Source of the DNA: Phaeobacter sp. 22II1-1F12B
GTDB taxonomy: Bacteria > Pseudomonadota > Alphaproteobacteria > Rhodobacterales > Rhodobacteraceae
Reading direction: 5' to 3'
Assembly (NCBI RefSeq): GCF_002210165.1
Contig: NZ_AQQP01000005.1
Coordinates: 343,026-407,025, forward strand
DNA: 64,000 nt
This document shows, one piece after another, positions 19,742 through 29,772 of the stretch. Positions within the stretch are counted from its first letter, which is position 1; each line of letters opens with the position of its first letter. Below the pieces are notes generated by a model, which did not search any database, was not told where the DNA came from, and saw only the letters and a list, made by a program, of their open reading frames with translations. The position numbers were made by a program, and so were the translations under genes.

Positions 19742-20767
19742 TCACCCTTCGGCTTCCGCGCTCCCCGGAGTGCCCCCCGCCGCTGCAGCCCCATGCACAT
19801 TGGCCGCAAGCGCCACGCAGGGCACCGTAATGATGGGGGAAATCCCGGTCAGGCGATACATCTGCCCGGCCGAGCGAAGCACCGGATGACGCCCTTCTGC
19901 AATCAAAGCGACGACAAAGGCGAGAATCGTGCTGATCGCTCCGCCAATCGCGATACTCAGCCCGCGAATGTCCGTTACGGGCCGCTCCGGTCTCTGCGCC
20001 GGTTCCAGCACAACCAAGCGTTCCGATTGCCGCTGCACCTCAAGATCGACCCCGATCTGGGCCTGCCCCCGCCGCTGCGCCGCCAGCGAAATCTCTTGCC
20101 GCAGACGCTGCTGTTCACGTTCCATTTCGCGCGTCTCCGCGCGGCTGACCGTTGCGATTCCGGCCCATTGCGCCTCCATCGCGGCCAGCTCGGCGCGCAG
20201 CGCGGTTTCGGCCTGCGTCAGAAAATGCAGCGTCGCGCGCGCCTCGCCGATGCGCATGGCGACGCTCTGCCCGATCAGACGGTGCGAAAATTCCTGCGCC
20301 ATCAGACGCGCCAGTTCCGGATGATCCATCCGCGCCTCGACAACCACGACCGCCGACGCGCCCGACGCGGCGGTCAGCCTGATATCGATCCGCTCACGCA
20401 GTCGCTCGGTCAGCGCCGACATCGAGGTTTCGTCATCACCGGCGAAAAGACCATAGGCGTTGATGATTTCCGCCAGCGAGGTTTCGCTCTGCACCTCGCG
20501 CGCAAGCTGCGGCACATGCCGGACCAAGGGCTCGGCCACCGTGGTCGCGGCCAGTTCCTGCGCCACTTTCGGCGGCACGACCTGCAGGACCTCGCGCGCG
20601 TGATAGACCGGCCTTTGCCCCAGCCCGAAGCCGATAGAAAGCGCCAGCCCAAAGATCATCACAGCCAGCATCAGCACCCAGCGCCGCGCGACCATGTCCA
20701 TCATGTCATCAAGCGTCGATAGCTGCGCCAACACTCGATCCCGCGCCCTGTCCATATCGTTCAGCAT
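19742..20767 (-). CDS. Wzz/GumC-like polysaccharide chain-length or export protein
   Basis: Inner-membrane polysaccharide co-polymerase-like protein of 341 aa. A first membrane helix lies near residues 28-50 (RRWVLMLAVMIFGLALSIGFGLG). Next come a periplasmic Wzz-like domain with TSLAEIINAYGLF and a long Ala/Glu/Arg-rich coiled-coil region (about 160-235). A second helix lies near 270-290 (IAIGGAISTILAFVVALIAEG). It follows the BY-kinase-like gene by 6 bp, making the usual Wzc-type pair split into two polypeptides. No glycosyltransferase or polymerase genes are adjacent, so the polysaccharide cannot be named. Confidence 0.75.
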   Translation of the reverse strand: MLNDMDRARDRVLAQLSTLDDMMDMVARRWVLMLAVMIFGLALSIGFGLGQRPVYHAREVLQVVPPKVAQELAATTVAEPLVRHVPQLAREVQSETSLAEIINAYGLFAGDDETSMSALTERLRERIDIRLTAASGASAVVVVEARMDHPELARLMAQEFSHRLIGQSVAMRIGEARATLHFLTQAETALRAELAAMEAQWAGIATVSRAETREMEREQQRLRQEISLAAQRRGQAQIGVDLEVQRQSERLVVLEPAQRPERPVTDIRGLSIAIGGAISTILAFVVALIAEGRHPVLRSAGQMYRLTGISPIITVPCVALAANVHGAAAAGGTPGSAEAEG

Positions 20768-20773
20768 CCACGA

Positions 20774-21694
20774 TCACGCATAGGCTGGCGCGGGGCCGGT
20801 CTGGCGCGCGCGGTTGAGGATCACACCAAGTATCCGCGCCTGCCCTTCAAGGCGGCGTTCGCAATCGGCGATGTGCTGCGGCAGTGTCCGCGTACCATCC
20901 GCGACCAGCAGCACCCCGTCGACCTGCGGCAGAAAGGCCGAGAGATCGTCGCTTTCCAGAACCGGCGGCATGTCACAGATCAGGACGTCCGGCGTCAGGT
21001 CATCCATCAGCTTTCCGATGGCCAGCGCGCAGTTTTCACCATGCAGCAGATGCGACGCCTGCGGCGCCGGCCCCGCTGCCGCCGCGACGGCAAAAGCATC
21101 GTCGGCACGTTTCACATGCGCCCCAGCCCCCGATGCGCCGCTCAGAAACCCTTCCATATCCGTCCCCGGCATGCCAAGCGCCGCAGCCAGCCCGGGCCGG
21201 TAGAGGTTAAGATCAAGCAGAACCGTGCGGCTGCCCGGCACCCCGGACAGGCTCAACCCCAGTTGCAGGGCCGAGAACGTCGCACCGCAACCCCGCGTCG
21301 GCGCGGCAATGGCCACCCGGTTCCAGGCGTTGCTGCGCAGCGTTTTCAGCAGGCTGGTGCGCAGGTGATTGAATGACAGGCGCACAGGGTCGTTCTCGCC
21401 AGTGTTCCGCGCCTCGTCCACGATACGCCGTGTCACCGACGGCACCCCCGGCAGCCCGCGCCACGCATCCGCCTGCACAAGGCTTGAAGACAGGTGCGAA
21501 AAGGCCTGCAGCAAGGGTTTATCGTTTGATCCTTCACGGGAAGCACCCGCCCCGCGCCCCGATCCCTCGATCAGGCGCAGCTGGGCCTTGCCCCGCTTTG
21601 CGCCGAACAACCCGTGCGATTTCGGCTCGGGCAGGTCCCGATGCAATCCGTCCAGACGGGAATCGACCCCGTCGCAGCCCTCGTCATCACTCAT
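20774..21694 (-). CDS. CpsD/CapB-like (BY-kinase family) ATPase with degenerate P-loop
   Basis: Cytoplasmic partner of the Wzz-like protein, 306 aa. Residues 85-300 match the MinD/ParA-like BY-kinase fold: the DPVRLSFNHLRTSLL entry helix, the A'-type motif TVLLDLNLYRPG, VLICDMPPVLESDD and GVLLVADGTRT. The Walker A position reads PTRGCGATF (132-140), where family members have GKT/S, so the catalytic Lys is replaced by Ala. There is no tyrosine-rich C-terminal tail (a single Tyr near the end). It probably does not work as a classical tyrosine autokinase and may only bind or regulate its partner. First gene of a two-gene operon. Confidence 0.75.
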   Translation of the reverse strand: MSDDEGCDGVDSRLDGLHRDLPEPKSHGLFGAKRGKAQLRLIEGSGRGAGASREGSNDKPLLQAFSHLSSSLVQADAWRGLPGVPSVTRRIVDEARNTGENDPVRLSFNHLRTSLLKTLRSNAWNRVAIAAPTRGCGATFSALQLGLSLSGVPGSRTVLLDLNLYRPGLAAALGMPGTDMEGFLSGASGAGAHVKRADDAFAVAAAAGPAPQASHLLHGENCALAIGKLMDDLTPDVLICDMPPVLESDDLSAFLPQVDGVLLVADGTRTLPQHIADCERRLEGQARILGVILNRARQTGPAPAYA

Positions 21695-22292
21695 TTCAGC
21701 CCCTCTTCAAAACCGCGAACCCATCGCCCCGAATGCCTGGCGTCCGCTCAACAAGAATAATTTCGTTCAATTTCTTGCAACTCGACCGGCAATCGCAGCG
21801 CCGGGGGAAACAGGCGGCCAGCGGCGTCTGCCCGGCAATGCCGGACCGGCGATGGACCGGGCGGGATCAAAACGCATCCCCACCCATTCGGACGTCGAGA
21901 CACCGATACCTGAAGAGGCACCAATACACACACCTCGCCGTCCCTTACCCATATCCACCGCCAAACGCTCCTGACCGCCCGCCCAGACAATGCCTGGTAC
22001 CCTGGCTGCCCCCAGACAGGTTTACTCGTTACTCTCACACTTGGCGCAGGCCCAAAAACACAGACCCTTGCCGCGACAGACCGGCCCCGACCGCGAAACT
22101 AGGAAACACCGCATTGGCAATTGGCATCACAACGCCCGGGTATCCGATCTGTCACGAATGACTTTACGCCTGCTGCTGCCGCGGACCGAATAAAACAGAT
22201 TGTTTCCAAAACGCCTTTGTTGATTTCATTGGATTTTCCCTTTTTCGAGGGAACCAATCACCAATCCAGGCACGCATTGTTCACGTTCAAGC
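21695..22292. other. Intergenic region without recognisable gene
   Basis: About 600 bases between the divergent polysaccharide pair start and the gap terminator. Short open frames exist in several phases, but none has a ribosome site, family motif or convincing codon bias. A small hairpin (TTCCCT/AGGGAA, 22236-22253) is the only structure seen. The promoter of the upstream operon presumably lies near 21700-21800. Confidence 0.5.
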
Positions 22293-22320
22293 AAAAACGG
22301 CGCCCCAAGGGGACGCCGTT
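22293..22320 (-). terminator. Rho-independent terminator of gap
   Basis: On the minus strand, AACGGCG plus CCC pairs with GGG plus CGCCGTT and is followed by a run of five T. It lies 40 bp downstream of the gap stop codon. Confidence 0.85.
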
Positions 22321-22360
22321 GAACCGGGTTTGGCCCGGCTGATTCCGGTAGAATCGCCTG

Positions 22361-23365
22361 TCAGGCCGCGCGATGCATCGCCAGCGCCGTATCGAACATG
22401 CGGTTCGAAAATCCCCATTCGTTGTCATACCAGCTAAGGACGCGCACCAGCCCGCCATCGCTCACGCTTGTCTGATCCGTGGCAAGGATCGACGAATGCG
22501 GGTTGTGATTGAAATCCGACGAAACCAGCGGCAGGTCCGTGGTCGTCAGGATCCCCTTGAGAGGTCCGCTCTTCGCCGCATCGCGCACCGCGCCATTGAT
22601 TGTCTCGACCGTCGCAGCCTTCCCCGGCACGAAACAAAGGTCGACGACCGAGACATTCGGCGTCGGCACCCTGATCGCGGATCCGTCGAGCTTGCCCTTC
22701 AGATGCGGCAGAACAAGGCCAACCGCCCGCGCCGCCCCTGTCGAGGTCGGGATCATGCTCAGCGCCGCCGCCCGTGCGCGGTACAGATCCTTATGCGCCG
22801 TATCCAATGTCGGCTGATCGCCGGTATAGGAATGGATCGTGGTCATGTACCCGGTTTCGATCCCGAAAACGTCGTCCAGAACCTTGGCCACCGGGGCAAG
22901 GCAGTTCGTCGTGCAAGAGGCATTCGACACGATGGTATCCGCCGCCGTCAGCGTATCGTGGTTCACACCATAAACGATGGTCTTGTCCGCGTCGCTCGCC
23001 GGGGCCGAACACAGCACCTTGGCGCTGCCGTTCTCAAAATGCGCGCTGGCCTTTTCCTTGCTGTTGAAAACGCCCGTGCATTCCAGCGCGACGTCCACGC
23101 CTTCCCACGGCAGATCCGCCGGGTTGCGATGCGCGGTGACGCGGATCGGGTGGCCATCGACAACCAGATGGTCGCCCTGCACCGAGATCTCGACATTGAG
23201 ATGCCCGTGCACTGAATCGAACTGAAGCAGGTGTGCATTGGTCTCGATCGGCGCCAGATCGTTGATCGCGACGATCTCCACATCGTCACGCCCGGACTCG
23301 ATCCAGGCGCGCAGGACGCAGCGGCCGATGCGACCGAATCCGTTTATGGCAAGTTTCACGGCCAT
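22361..23365 (-). CDS. gap: Glyceraldehyde-3-phosphate dehydrogenase, type I
   Basis: Central glycolytic/gluconeogenic enzyme of 334 aa. NAD-binding INGFGRIGR is at the N-terminus, the catalytic Cys151 lies in [12 protein letters not shown], the catalytic His in [10 protein letters not shown], and the C-terminal [13 protein letters not shown] is intact. It is flanked by its own terminator and by a 12-bp palindrome 39 bp upstream of the start, so it appears to be a single-gene transcript. Confidence 0.97.
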   Translation of the reverse strand: MAVKLAINGFGRIGRCVLRAWIESGRDDVEIVAINDLAPIETNAHLLQFDSVHGHLNVEISVQGDHLVVDGHPIRVTAHRNPADLPWEGVDVALECTGVFNSKEKASAHFENGSAKVLCSAPASDADKTIVYGVNHDTLTAADTIVSNASCTTNCLAPVAKVLDDVFGIETGYMTTIHSYTGDQPTLDTAHKDLYRARAAALSMIPTSTGAARAVGLVLPHLKGKLDGSAIRVPTPNVSVVDLCFVPGKAATVETINGAVRDAAKSGPLKGILTTTDLPLVSSDFNHNPHSSILATDQTSVSDGGLVRVLSWYDNEWGFSNRMFDTALAMHRAA

Positions 23366-23403
23366 TTAAACCTCCAGGCGTGTGTGTCGGCGTTAAACGC
23401 TCA

Positions 23404-23415
23404 GTTAGCGCTAAC
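23404..23415. promoter_or_regulatory. LacI-type operator upstream of gap (CceR-like)
   Basis: Perfect 12-bp palindrome GTTAGCGCTAAC with the central CG pair typical of LacI-family operators, 39 bp before the gap ATG. It resembles the TGTTA-NCG-NTAACA-type motif reported for CceR, the alphaproteobacterial LacI-family regulator of central carbon metabolism. Confidence 0.65.
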
Positions 23416-23491
23416 GACGCCATAACACGAAGCTGTCCGGAAATCCAACCTGCCGTGCCCGCGAATTGTCGCAAGGCGCGAAATCGGCGAC

Positions 23492-26400
23492 TTAAAGCAG
23501 ATCGTCGATGGAAATCGCGCCAGTGAAATCGGCGATCTCAATGGTATCGCCGCGCCCGTATTCGATCAGTGTCGAACCCGACAGCGTGGTGATCCGCACG
23601 TCATCGGCCGATGCACCCAGCAACTTTATCCGGTCCACGCCGCCCTCGAAATCATGGATCACGTCCTGCCCGTCACGCTTGGCAAAGACGAACCTGTCCG
23701 GGCCGCCGTCACCGTAAAGATCATCGTTCCCGCGCCCACCGAGGATGACATCCCGTCCTCCGCCGCCGTGGATTTCGTCATGGCCGGATCCGCCATCGAT
23801 CCGGTCGCGCCCGCCGCCACCACTGATGCGGTCATCTCCGGCGTTGCCCTTCAGATCATCCTTGCCACCGTCGCCGTCGATGCTGTCATTGCCTTTGTCG
23901 CCCTTGATCGTATCGCCCTGCTTGCCGCCCGAGATAGCATCGTCACCGCCACCGCCACGCATGAAATCAAGCCCCTTGCCGCCATCCATCCGGTCGTTGC
24001 CGCCGCCACCTTTCATGGTGTCGTTGCCGCCGCCGCCACTCATGTCGTCATTGCCGCCATTACCGACCAGCGTATCCTTGCCCTTCTGGCCCGAAACCGT
24101 GTCTTTGCCACCGCCGCCGCGCAGCACATCGGCGCCACGGCCGCCGTCAAGCTCGTCCTTGTTGCCGCCACCTTTCAACGTGTCGTTGCCATCGCCGCCG
24201 GTGAACATGTTGGCGCTGCGGTCCCCGATAAAGGTATCGTTCTGCGACCCGCCCCAAAGACCCTCGATGCCCGTCACATCGTCGCCGACCAGCAGCTTGA
24301 TGTCATTGGCCCCGGTGCGCAGATTATAGGTCATCGCAACCGAACTGCTGGTCAGGTCGATCACATCCTGCTTGGAAACACGCCCGTCGAAACGGTTCAC
24401 CGCATCGGTCAGGATGATGTTGGATCCGCTCGACCCGCCAATCACCTTTTCGATGCCTGAAAACGTCCCGACCGCACCCTGATCGACCTTGACGAAATCG
24501 ATCTGGAAATCGTCGAACTCGTCATCGTCGATACCCGGCAGCACCCGCGCCAGATCTTCGGCGCCATTGGCATAGCTCGCCTGCGCCTCAAGCACGTCCT
24601 GCGGGGTCATCGAAACGCCGCCGAACATCCGTGCCTCGGTGCCGTCGCTTTCCTCGACGCCATCGCCGTCCTGATCCCGCTCAAGCCAGCGCGGCACCTC
24701 GTCGATAAAGGTCGCGTCATAGGTGCCCGCGCCGAAATCGATCGTCACGACCCCGTCGACCGTCCCGAAATCGAGCGTGTCGAAATCCGCCCCGCCCAAA
24801 AGCGTCTTGTTGCCAAGCCCCACAACGATGGTGTCATCGCCCGCCCCGCCCGAGGCAAGATCGTTGCCCCGACCGGTGACCAGCACATCGTCGCCACCAT
24901 TGCCGTAAATCTCGTCGTCACCATTGCCGCCGGACAAGAGGTTGTTCCCGCCATCCCCCTGAAGGACGTCATCCGCGCCGGTCCCGATCACGTTCTCGAT
25001 GGATGTGAGCGTATCTGACCCGAACGCCCCCGTCGCCGTGCCCGCGCTCAGGTTCACTTCGACGCCGGTGAACACATCGGCGAACAACTCGCCCTCCATG
25101 CCGCCGGGCCGCGCCCAGACGAATGAGGCCGTGTCGCTGCCATCGCCCCCGTCGAGATTGTCGTTACCCGCGCCACCATGCAAAAGGTCGTCGCCGTCTC
25201 CACCCTTCAAATCGTCATTGCCGGTGCCGCCATAAATCTTGTCGTTACCGCCGGCCCCGTCGATATCATCCGCTCCGCCACGCCCGATCAACTGCTCGTC
25301 CCGGTCGCTGCCGGTGATGTCGTCATTGTATTCGGTCGCAATCAGCTCTTCGAAATTCTCCAGAGTCATGCCGACCTGATCGGAGTTATTCGTCACGACA
25401 CCCTTGAAAGACTCGACCGTGCCCGCCGTAAGATCGGCAACGATATAGGACTGGAAACTCGGATCGAACGAGATCCGGTCATACCCACCTCCCCCGTCCG
25501 CATGGCCTTTGAACCGCAGGATCTGGAGGAGATCGTTATCCGCCCCCATAAAGGCACGGTTTTCTTTCGAGCTGTCCCCGAAGATCGCGTAATCCTCCCC
25601 GGCCATGCCACGGAAAATCCCGCCGCCCTTGCGGAAATTGCCCACGTCATTGCCATCGCCCGCCGACACATCGGCAAAACCGTTTTCGCCGTCGAACCGG
25701 TCATCCCCGCCCATCAGGTCAAAGTAGGCAGTCTGGCTTCCGCCAGGCGCGTAAATCGCATGATCCGCAAAATTCCCAAGCGAGATGGTCTCGACCCCGT
25801 ATGGCTTGATCGAGAAGAACGCGTTGCTCGTGTTGCGCAGGTCATCGCCTTCGACCGAAGTGCTGAACGCCTTGAGCGTCAGAGCGATGGCGCTCTCCAC
25901 CTTGTAGAACCAGCGCGCCTCGCCCACCGCGTCCAGCGACATGGTGTCAGAGCCGCCACCGCCATAGACCTGAAGCGCGGTCGATCCACCCTCGACATTC
26001 TCCACGAGGATAAGGTCGTCATCGTCGCCGCCATAGATATTCTGCGTCCCGCCGGTATGGATCGTGTCATTGCCCCCGGCCCCGTGGAGCATCCGCGCGC
26101 CCGGATCGCCGTAGAGCACATCATCCTTGTCCGAGCCCATGAACCCTTCGACCTCGACCGTGTGATCGGTCGTGACCTCATTGCCCGCGTCATCGAACCG
26201 GATGATCTTGTGCTCGCCCGCACGTATTTCGACCGGACCGCTGTCCTCGATATCGCTCATGTAATCCTTGAGCGTCTGCAGGATGCGCGGGTCGTCACTC
26301 TGATCGCTGACGTCGAACTTGATGGTGTTGGAGCTGCTCGTGTAGGACACCACGTCATAGCCGTCGCCCCCGAGGTAAAGATCGCTGACCCCGGCCTTGG

Positions 26401-28345
26401 CCGCGCTGCCCGAAATCATCACGTCGATATTGCCGCCGCCCGCCATGATCACATCACTGCCGGCGCCGCCGACGATGTAATCGTCCTCGCCACCCGCATC
26501 GATCATGTCATCGCCGCCCCGGCCCGAGATCACGTCGATCCCGTCGCCGGTATAGATCGCGTTGGCGTCGTCATTGCCTTCGACCTCGTGGTTCTGACCG
26601 GCGGTCACGATCACGTTCTCGATCGAGGTCAGCGTATCGCGCCCCTGTCCAAAGGCGGTGCCAGCCAGCAGGCTGACCACCATCTCGCGGTTTGCCCCCG
26701 CCAGCACCTGAAAGGTATCGCTGCCCGCGCCGCCATTCGCCTCGTCATCGCCCAGACCGGGCAGCAATAGGTCATCGCCATCGCCACCGTTCAACTGGTC
26801 GTTCTCCGTGGACCCGAAGATCTGGTCATCCCCGCCGAACCCGTTCGCCACGTGCAACCCGTTTACCGGCGTGCCGTCGGAATTGAGGAACATCAGGTTG
26901 TCCTTGTCATCCCCGTTCAGGGTCGACCCGCCGATGATCGCTTCCTTCAGCTGCTTACCGGTAAAGGAAATGTCCGTGAAAACAACGTGATCCCCGTCAT
27001 CCATATCGACCAGCTCATCAACGCCGGTGCTATTTTCCGCATCCGACGGCTTAACGTGGCTGACGATGATATTGCCGGTGTCGGGATCACGCGACAGCTC
27101 GTATTCGGTGAAGCTCGCCGCGAAATAGAACATGTCATTGCCCGCGCCGCCGTTCAGCATGTCCGAACCGGCCCCGGCGATCAGGATGTCATTGCCACCA
27201 TGGCCGAAAATCTCGTCCCGGTCACCCAGCGCGTCAAGAATATCGTCACCATCATCGCCTTCCAGCACATTGGCGACATCATTGCCCCAGCCGGTCGGCC
27301 CCTTGTCGGGCGAGCCGACCACATCGCCGAAAAACGCGTTCTCGGCCACGTCAAGGAAGGGGATCGCGCCCAGCGCGTCTATCGCATATTCGAGCAGGAA
27401 ATCCTTCAACGGCTGAAGCAGGGCTTCCATCTTTTCCAGCAGGTCAAAGGATGGGATCAAGGCATCGAAAAGCGCCTGCGCCTTGTCCAGAACGTTGTCG
27501 AGCTTCAGGGTCTCCATGATGAAATCGATGACCGGATCGACGATCAGCCCCACCAGCGCGTCAACCGCATTCAAGAGCGGCATGATCGGGTCGATCAGAA
27601 CGGCCGCCGCATCCAGCGGTTTCTTGAGAACCTCCAGGGCCTTGTAGATCGCCTCCATGTCGATGAACTGGCCAAGGATCTTTTCGAAATCGATGTCCTC
27701 GAAAATCGCGACGAAATCGTCGATCTCCGCCATAATGTCATCGAAAACGGCTTTCAGGCCCTCGATCAGCTCGTTACGCGCCTGCAACTGCTTTTCCACC
27801 GCCGTGTTCAGCGCGGTGAATTCGCCCTTCCACGCGACGTTGTCCGTCACCGTCGCAACCGCCAGCGCAACCTTGAAATTGTTCAGCGCCTCGACCGCGA
27901 TTTCCACCTGCCGCGTCTGCAGGGTGATCGCGTCGCGAGCGGCCTTTACGACGACCGATGCGTCCTCAAGCCCTTTTTCGACGTTCTCGTAAAGCTTCTT
28001 GTTCCCGGACGGCGACAGGTTGGAGGTATCCTCCTTTTCGCTGATCGCATCCATTTTTTTGTCAACTTCCTTGACCGGCTTTTCGACCCGGTCGAGGACG
28101 CGCTGCAGGGCTTTCGTGGGCGTTTTCAACGGCGAGATGAACCCGACGACCGTCAGCACCTTGTCGATGTAATAGATGTTGTTCTTGGTATATTCGACAG
28201 AGTTCTTGGTCTTCTTGTAATGCCCGGCAACTTTTGAACCCGCCTTCATGCCGTAGTCGAGGTACTTGGTCGCGGTGCCCAGCGTATCGAGCCTTTCGAG
28301 ATGCGCGGCAGAGTTCTTCAGGTAGAGATCAAGCTGGGTGCCCAT
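23492..28345 (-). CDS. Giant RTX calcium-binding protein with type I secretion signal
   Basis: Secreted protein of 1617 aa with no Sec signal. Residues 1-340 are predicted mostly helical or coiled-coil (for example the EKPVKEVDKKMDAISEK stretch) and are not repeat-like. From about 360 to 1230 there are blocks of GGxGxDxUx calcium-binding nonapeptides separated by beta-rich segments. A dense tandem RTX array occupies about 1385-1550. The last 65 residues (DGQDVIHDFEGGVDRIKL and TIEIADFTGAISIDDLL) look like a C-terminal T1SS signal. No protease or lipase motif is visible. The family spans hemolysins, adhesins and S-layer-like proteins, and an adhesin or surface role is a guess. No HlyB/HlyD/TolC genes are next to it. 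The ATG is preceded by GAGGA. Confidence 0.85.
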   Translation of the reverse strand: MGTQLDLYLKNSAAHLERLDTLGTATKYLDYGMKAGSKVAGHYKKTKNSVEYTKNNIYYIDKVLTVVGFISPLKTPTKALQRVLDRVEKPVKEVDKKMDAISEKEDTSNLSPSGNKKLYENVEKGLEDASVVVKAARDAITLQTRQVEIAVEALNNFKVALAVATVTDNVAWKGEFTALNTAVEKQLQARNELIEGLKAVFDDIMAEIDDFVAIFEDIDFEKILGQFIDMEAIYKALEVLKKPLDAAAVLIDPIMPLLNAVDALVGLIVDPVIDFIMETLKLDNVLDKAQALFDALIPSFDLLEKMEALLQPLKDFLLEYAIDALGAIPFLDVAENAFFGDVVGSPDKGPTGWGNDVANVLEGDDGDDILDALGDRDEIFGHGGNDILIAGAGSDMLNGGAGNDMFYFAASFTEYELSRDPDTGNIIVSHVKPSDAENSTGVDELVDMDDGDHVVFTDISFTGKQLKEAIIGGSTLNGDDKDNLMFLNSDGTPVNGLHVANGFGGDDQIFGSTENDQLNGGDGDDLLLPGLGDDEANGGAGSDTFQVLAGANREMVVSLLAGTAFGQGRDTLTSIENVIVTAGQNHEVEGNDDANAIYTGDGIDVISGRGGDDMIDAGGEDDYIVGGAGSDVIMAGGGNIDVMISGSAAKAGVSDLYLGGDGYDVVSYTSSSNTIKFDVSDQSDDPRILQTLKDYMSDIEDSGPVEIRAGEHKIIRFDDAGNEVTTDHTVEVEGFMGSDKDDVLYGDPGARMLHGAGGNDTIHTGGTQNIYGGDDDDLILVENVEGGSTALQVYGGGGSDTMSLDAVGEARWFYKVESAIALTLKAFSTSVEGDDLRNTSNAFFSIKPYGVETISLGNFADHAIYAPGGSQTAYFDLMGGDDRFDGENGFADVSAGDGNDVGNFRKGGGIFRGMAGEDYAIFGDSSKENRAFMGADNDLLQILRFKGHADGGGGYDRISFDPSFQSYIVADLTAGTVESFKGVVTNNSDQVGMTLENFEELIATEYNDDITGSDRDEQLIGRGGADDIDGAGGNDKIYGGTGNDDLKGGDGDDLLHGGAGNDNLDGGDGSDTASFVWARPGGMEGELFADVFTGVEVNLSAGTATGAFGSDTLTSIENVIGTGADDVLQGDGGNNLLSGGNGDDEIYGNGGDDVLVTGRGNDLASGGAGDDTIVVGLGNKTLLGGADFDTLDFGTVDGVVTIDFGAGTYDATFIDEVPRWLERDQDGDGVEESDGTEARMFGGVSMTPQDVLEAQASYANGAEDLARVLPGIDDDEFDDFQIDFVKVDQGAVGTFSGIEKVIGGSSGSNIILTDAVNRFDGRVSKQDVIDLTSSSVAMTYNLRTGANDIKLLVGDDVTGIEGLWGGSQNDTFIGDRSANMFTGGDGNDTLKGGGNKDELDGGRGADVLRGGGGKDTVSGQKGKDTLVGNGGNDDMSGGGGNDTMKGGGGNDRMDGGKGLDFMRGGGGDDAISGGKQGDTIKGDKGNDSIDGDGGKDDLKGNAGDDRISGGGGRDRIDGGSGHDEIHGGGGRDVILGGRGNDDLYGDGGPDRFVFAKRDGQDVIHDFEGGVDRIKLLGASADDVRITTLSGSTLIEYGRGDTIEIADFTGAISIDDLL

Positions 28346-28713
28346 GATAAAATTCCTCGATAAAATGCGCTAAAATCGCGACTGGAAATGCAGAAAATTG
28401 CGAATTCGATACACTTGGATGCCGGGAAAATTCACCGTGGACCGCGGCAATATTAGCCCCCTAATATTCCGACATGCGGCGGTCCCAAACAATTTCGGCC
28501 CGGGCTCAAAAGCGTCGCAGGATGCCGAAATATGGCGCCTGTTTAGAAGGCTAAGGAGCAAGGGTCTGTGAAACGTATCACAGTCGATCCATATGCAAAC
28601 AATTTTTTGCTCAAAACTGCTGAAATCCCGGCCTGCACGCCCGCCACACTTTTGCAGGCCAGCCGAAAGACTATAACGGAAAAACTGCCGCCCTGCCTCC
28701 GAAAGGCCCTCCC
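28346..28713. other. Divergent promoter region between RTX gene and LysR gene
   Basis: About 370 bases, more AT-rich near the RTX start, with no open frame that looks coding. It must hold the promoters of both neighbours. I see no clear LysR T-N11-A palindrome that I could place with confidence. Confidence 0.5.
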
Positions 28714-29655
28714 ATGACGACGAACCGGATTAGAATGCGCCACCTGCGCTGCTTCCTCGCGGTAGCGCAGCACGGCAGCGTGACCGGCGCGGCCAATGCG
28801 CTGGCGACGGTTCAGCCCAGCGTCTCGCGCTCGATCCGCGAGTTCGAGGATGAGATGGGCATGGTGCTTTTCGACCGCACCGCGACTGGCCTTTCCCTCA
28901 ATGCCGCCGGAAAAACGCTCTTTGCCTATGTCGCCAACGGTATGAGCCAGCTTGACCGGGGCGTCGAGGCTCTGCAGCAACGCATGTCAGAAATGCGCGT
29001 CACCGCCTATGTGCTGCCCAACGTGGTCCGCGTGGTGATGCCGGGCGCGGTGCGCCGCTTCAAGGAACTCCACCCCGAGGTCGATCTCCGTTTTCTCGCC
29101 ACCACGGGCGGGGGCCTGCAACAATACCTCGCCCGGGGCGACGTGGATTTCGGATTTGGCCGGTTGCTGGCCGCCAAGCATATGGAGGGGATGCATTTCG
29201 AACATCTCTTCTCTGAACCGCTTTGCTTTTTCGTACGTGCGGGCCATCCGCTTGCTGCCAGCAAATCCCTTACAATTCAGGATATTGACCGGCACGAGGT
29301 CATTCTGCCCAATGTCGAAACCATCATCCGCGAGGAAATCGACCGCTTTATCATTGCCGAGGGTATAAGCCGCTTCAGCAACCTGATCGAAACGATTTCC
29401 TTCGAATTCTCCCGCGCCTATCTCGCCCAGAGCGACGCCATCGTCTGTCAGCCGCTCGGCGCGATGCGGCGCGAGCTGCGCGACGGCAGCGTGGTCCGGC
29501 TCGACTTTGCGCGCGGCGAACTTGAAGGATCGGTCGGCATCACCACCCCGGCAGGCCGACAGCTTTCAGCCCCTGCCCAGCTGCTGATCGAGTCGATCCG
29601 CGAGGAAGTTCGCGACCAACACCATAACGAAAACGATATACCAGAAACCAAATGA
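28714..29655 (+). CDS. LysR-family transcriptional regulator
   Basis: 313-aa LTTR with the N-terminal winged HTH (MRHLRCFLAVAQHGSVTGAANAL...QPSVSRSIREFEDEMG) and a periplasmic-binding-protein-like effector domain (residues about 95-305). It lies 117 bp upstream of, and on the same strand as, the sulfatase and TAXI-TRAP genes. It is therefore the likely activator of that catabolic cassette, responding to the imported compound or a breakdown product. Confidence 0.9.
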   Translation: MTTNRIRMRHLRCFLAVAQHGSVTGAANALATVQPSVSRSIREFEDEMGMVLFDRTATGLSLNAAGKTLFAYVANGMSQLDRGVEALQQRMSEMRVTAYVLPNVVRVVMPGAVRRFKELHPEVDLRFLATTGGGLQQYLARGDVDFGFGRLLAAKHMEGMHFEHLFSEPLCFFVRAGHPLAASKSLTIQDIDRHEVILPNVETIIREEIDRFIIAEGISRFSNLIETISFEFSRAYLAQSDAIVCQPLGAMRRELRDGSVVRLDFARGELEGSVGITTPAGRQLSAPAQLLIESIREEVRDQHHNENDIPETK

Positions 29656-29772
29656 CTATTTCGCAAAAGCCCCTTCATTCCGTAGATTGAACAGGGAATC
29701 GCAACGGAGGGAGGACCGGCGCGTTCAACCATTGCCCACCGGGCAAGATGAACCGCGCCGGCGCAGAGCAGC

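Noticed and set aside
23690..24250. Short regularly spaced DNA repeats resembling a CRISPR-like array
   Set aside because: The period is 27 bp, in frame, and encodes GGxGxD nonapeptides of an RTX array. There are no unique spacers and no cas genes.
25178..28237. Plus-strand open frames opposite the giant RTX gene (530 and 461 aa)
   Set aside because: Antisense images of the RTX coding strand with low-complexity Val/Ile/Ala/Arg content and no start signals.
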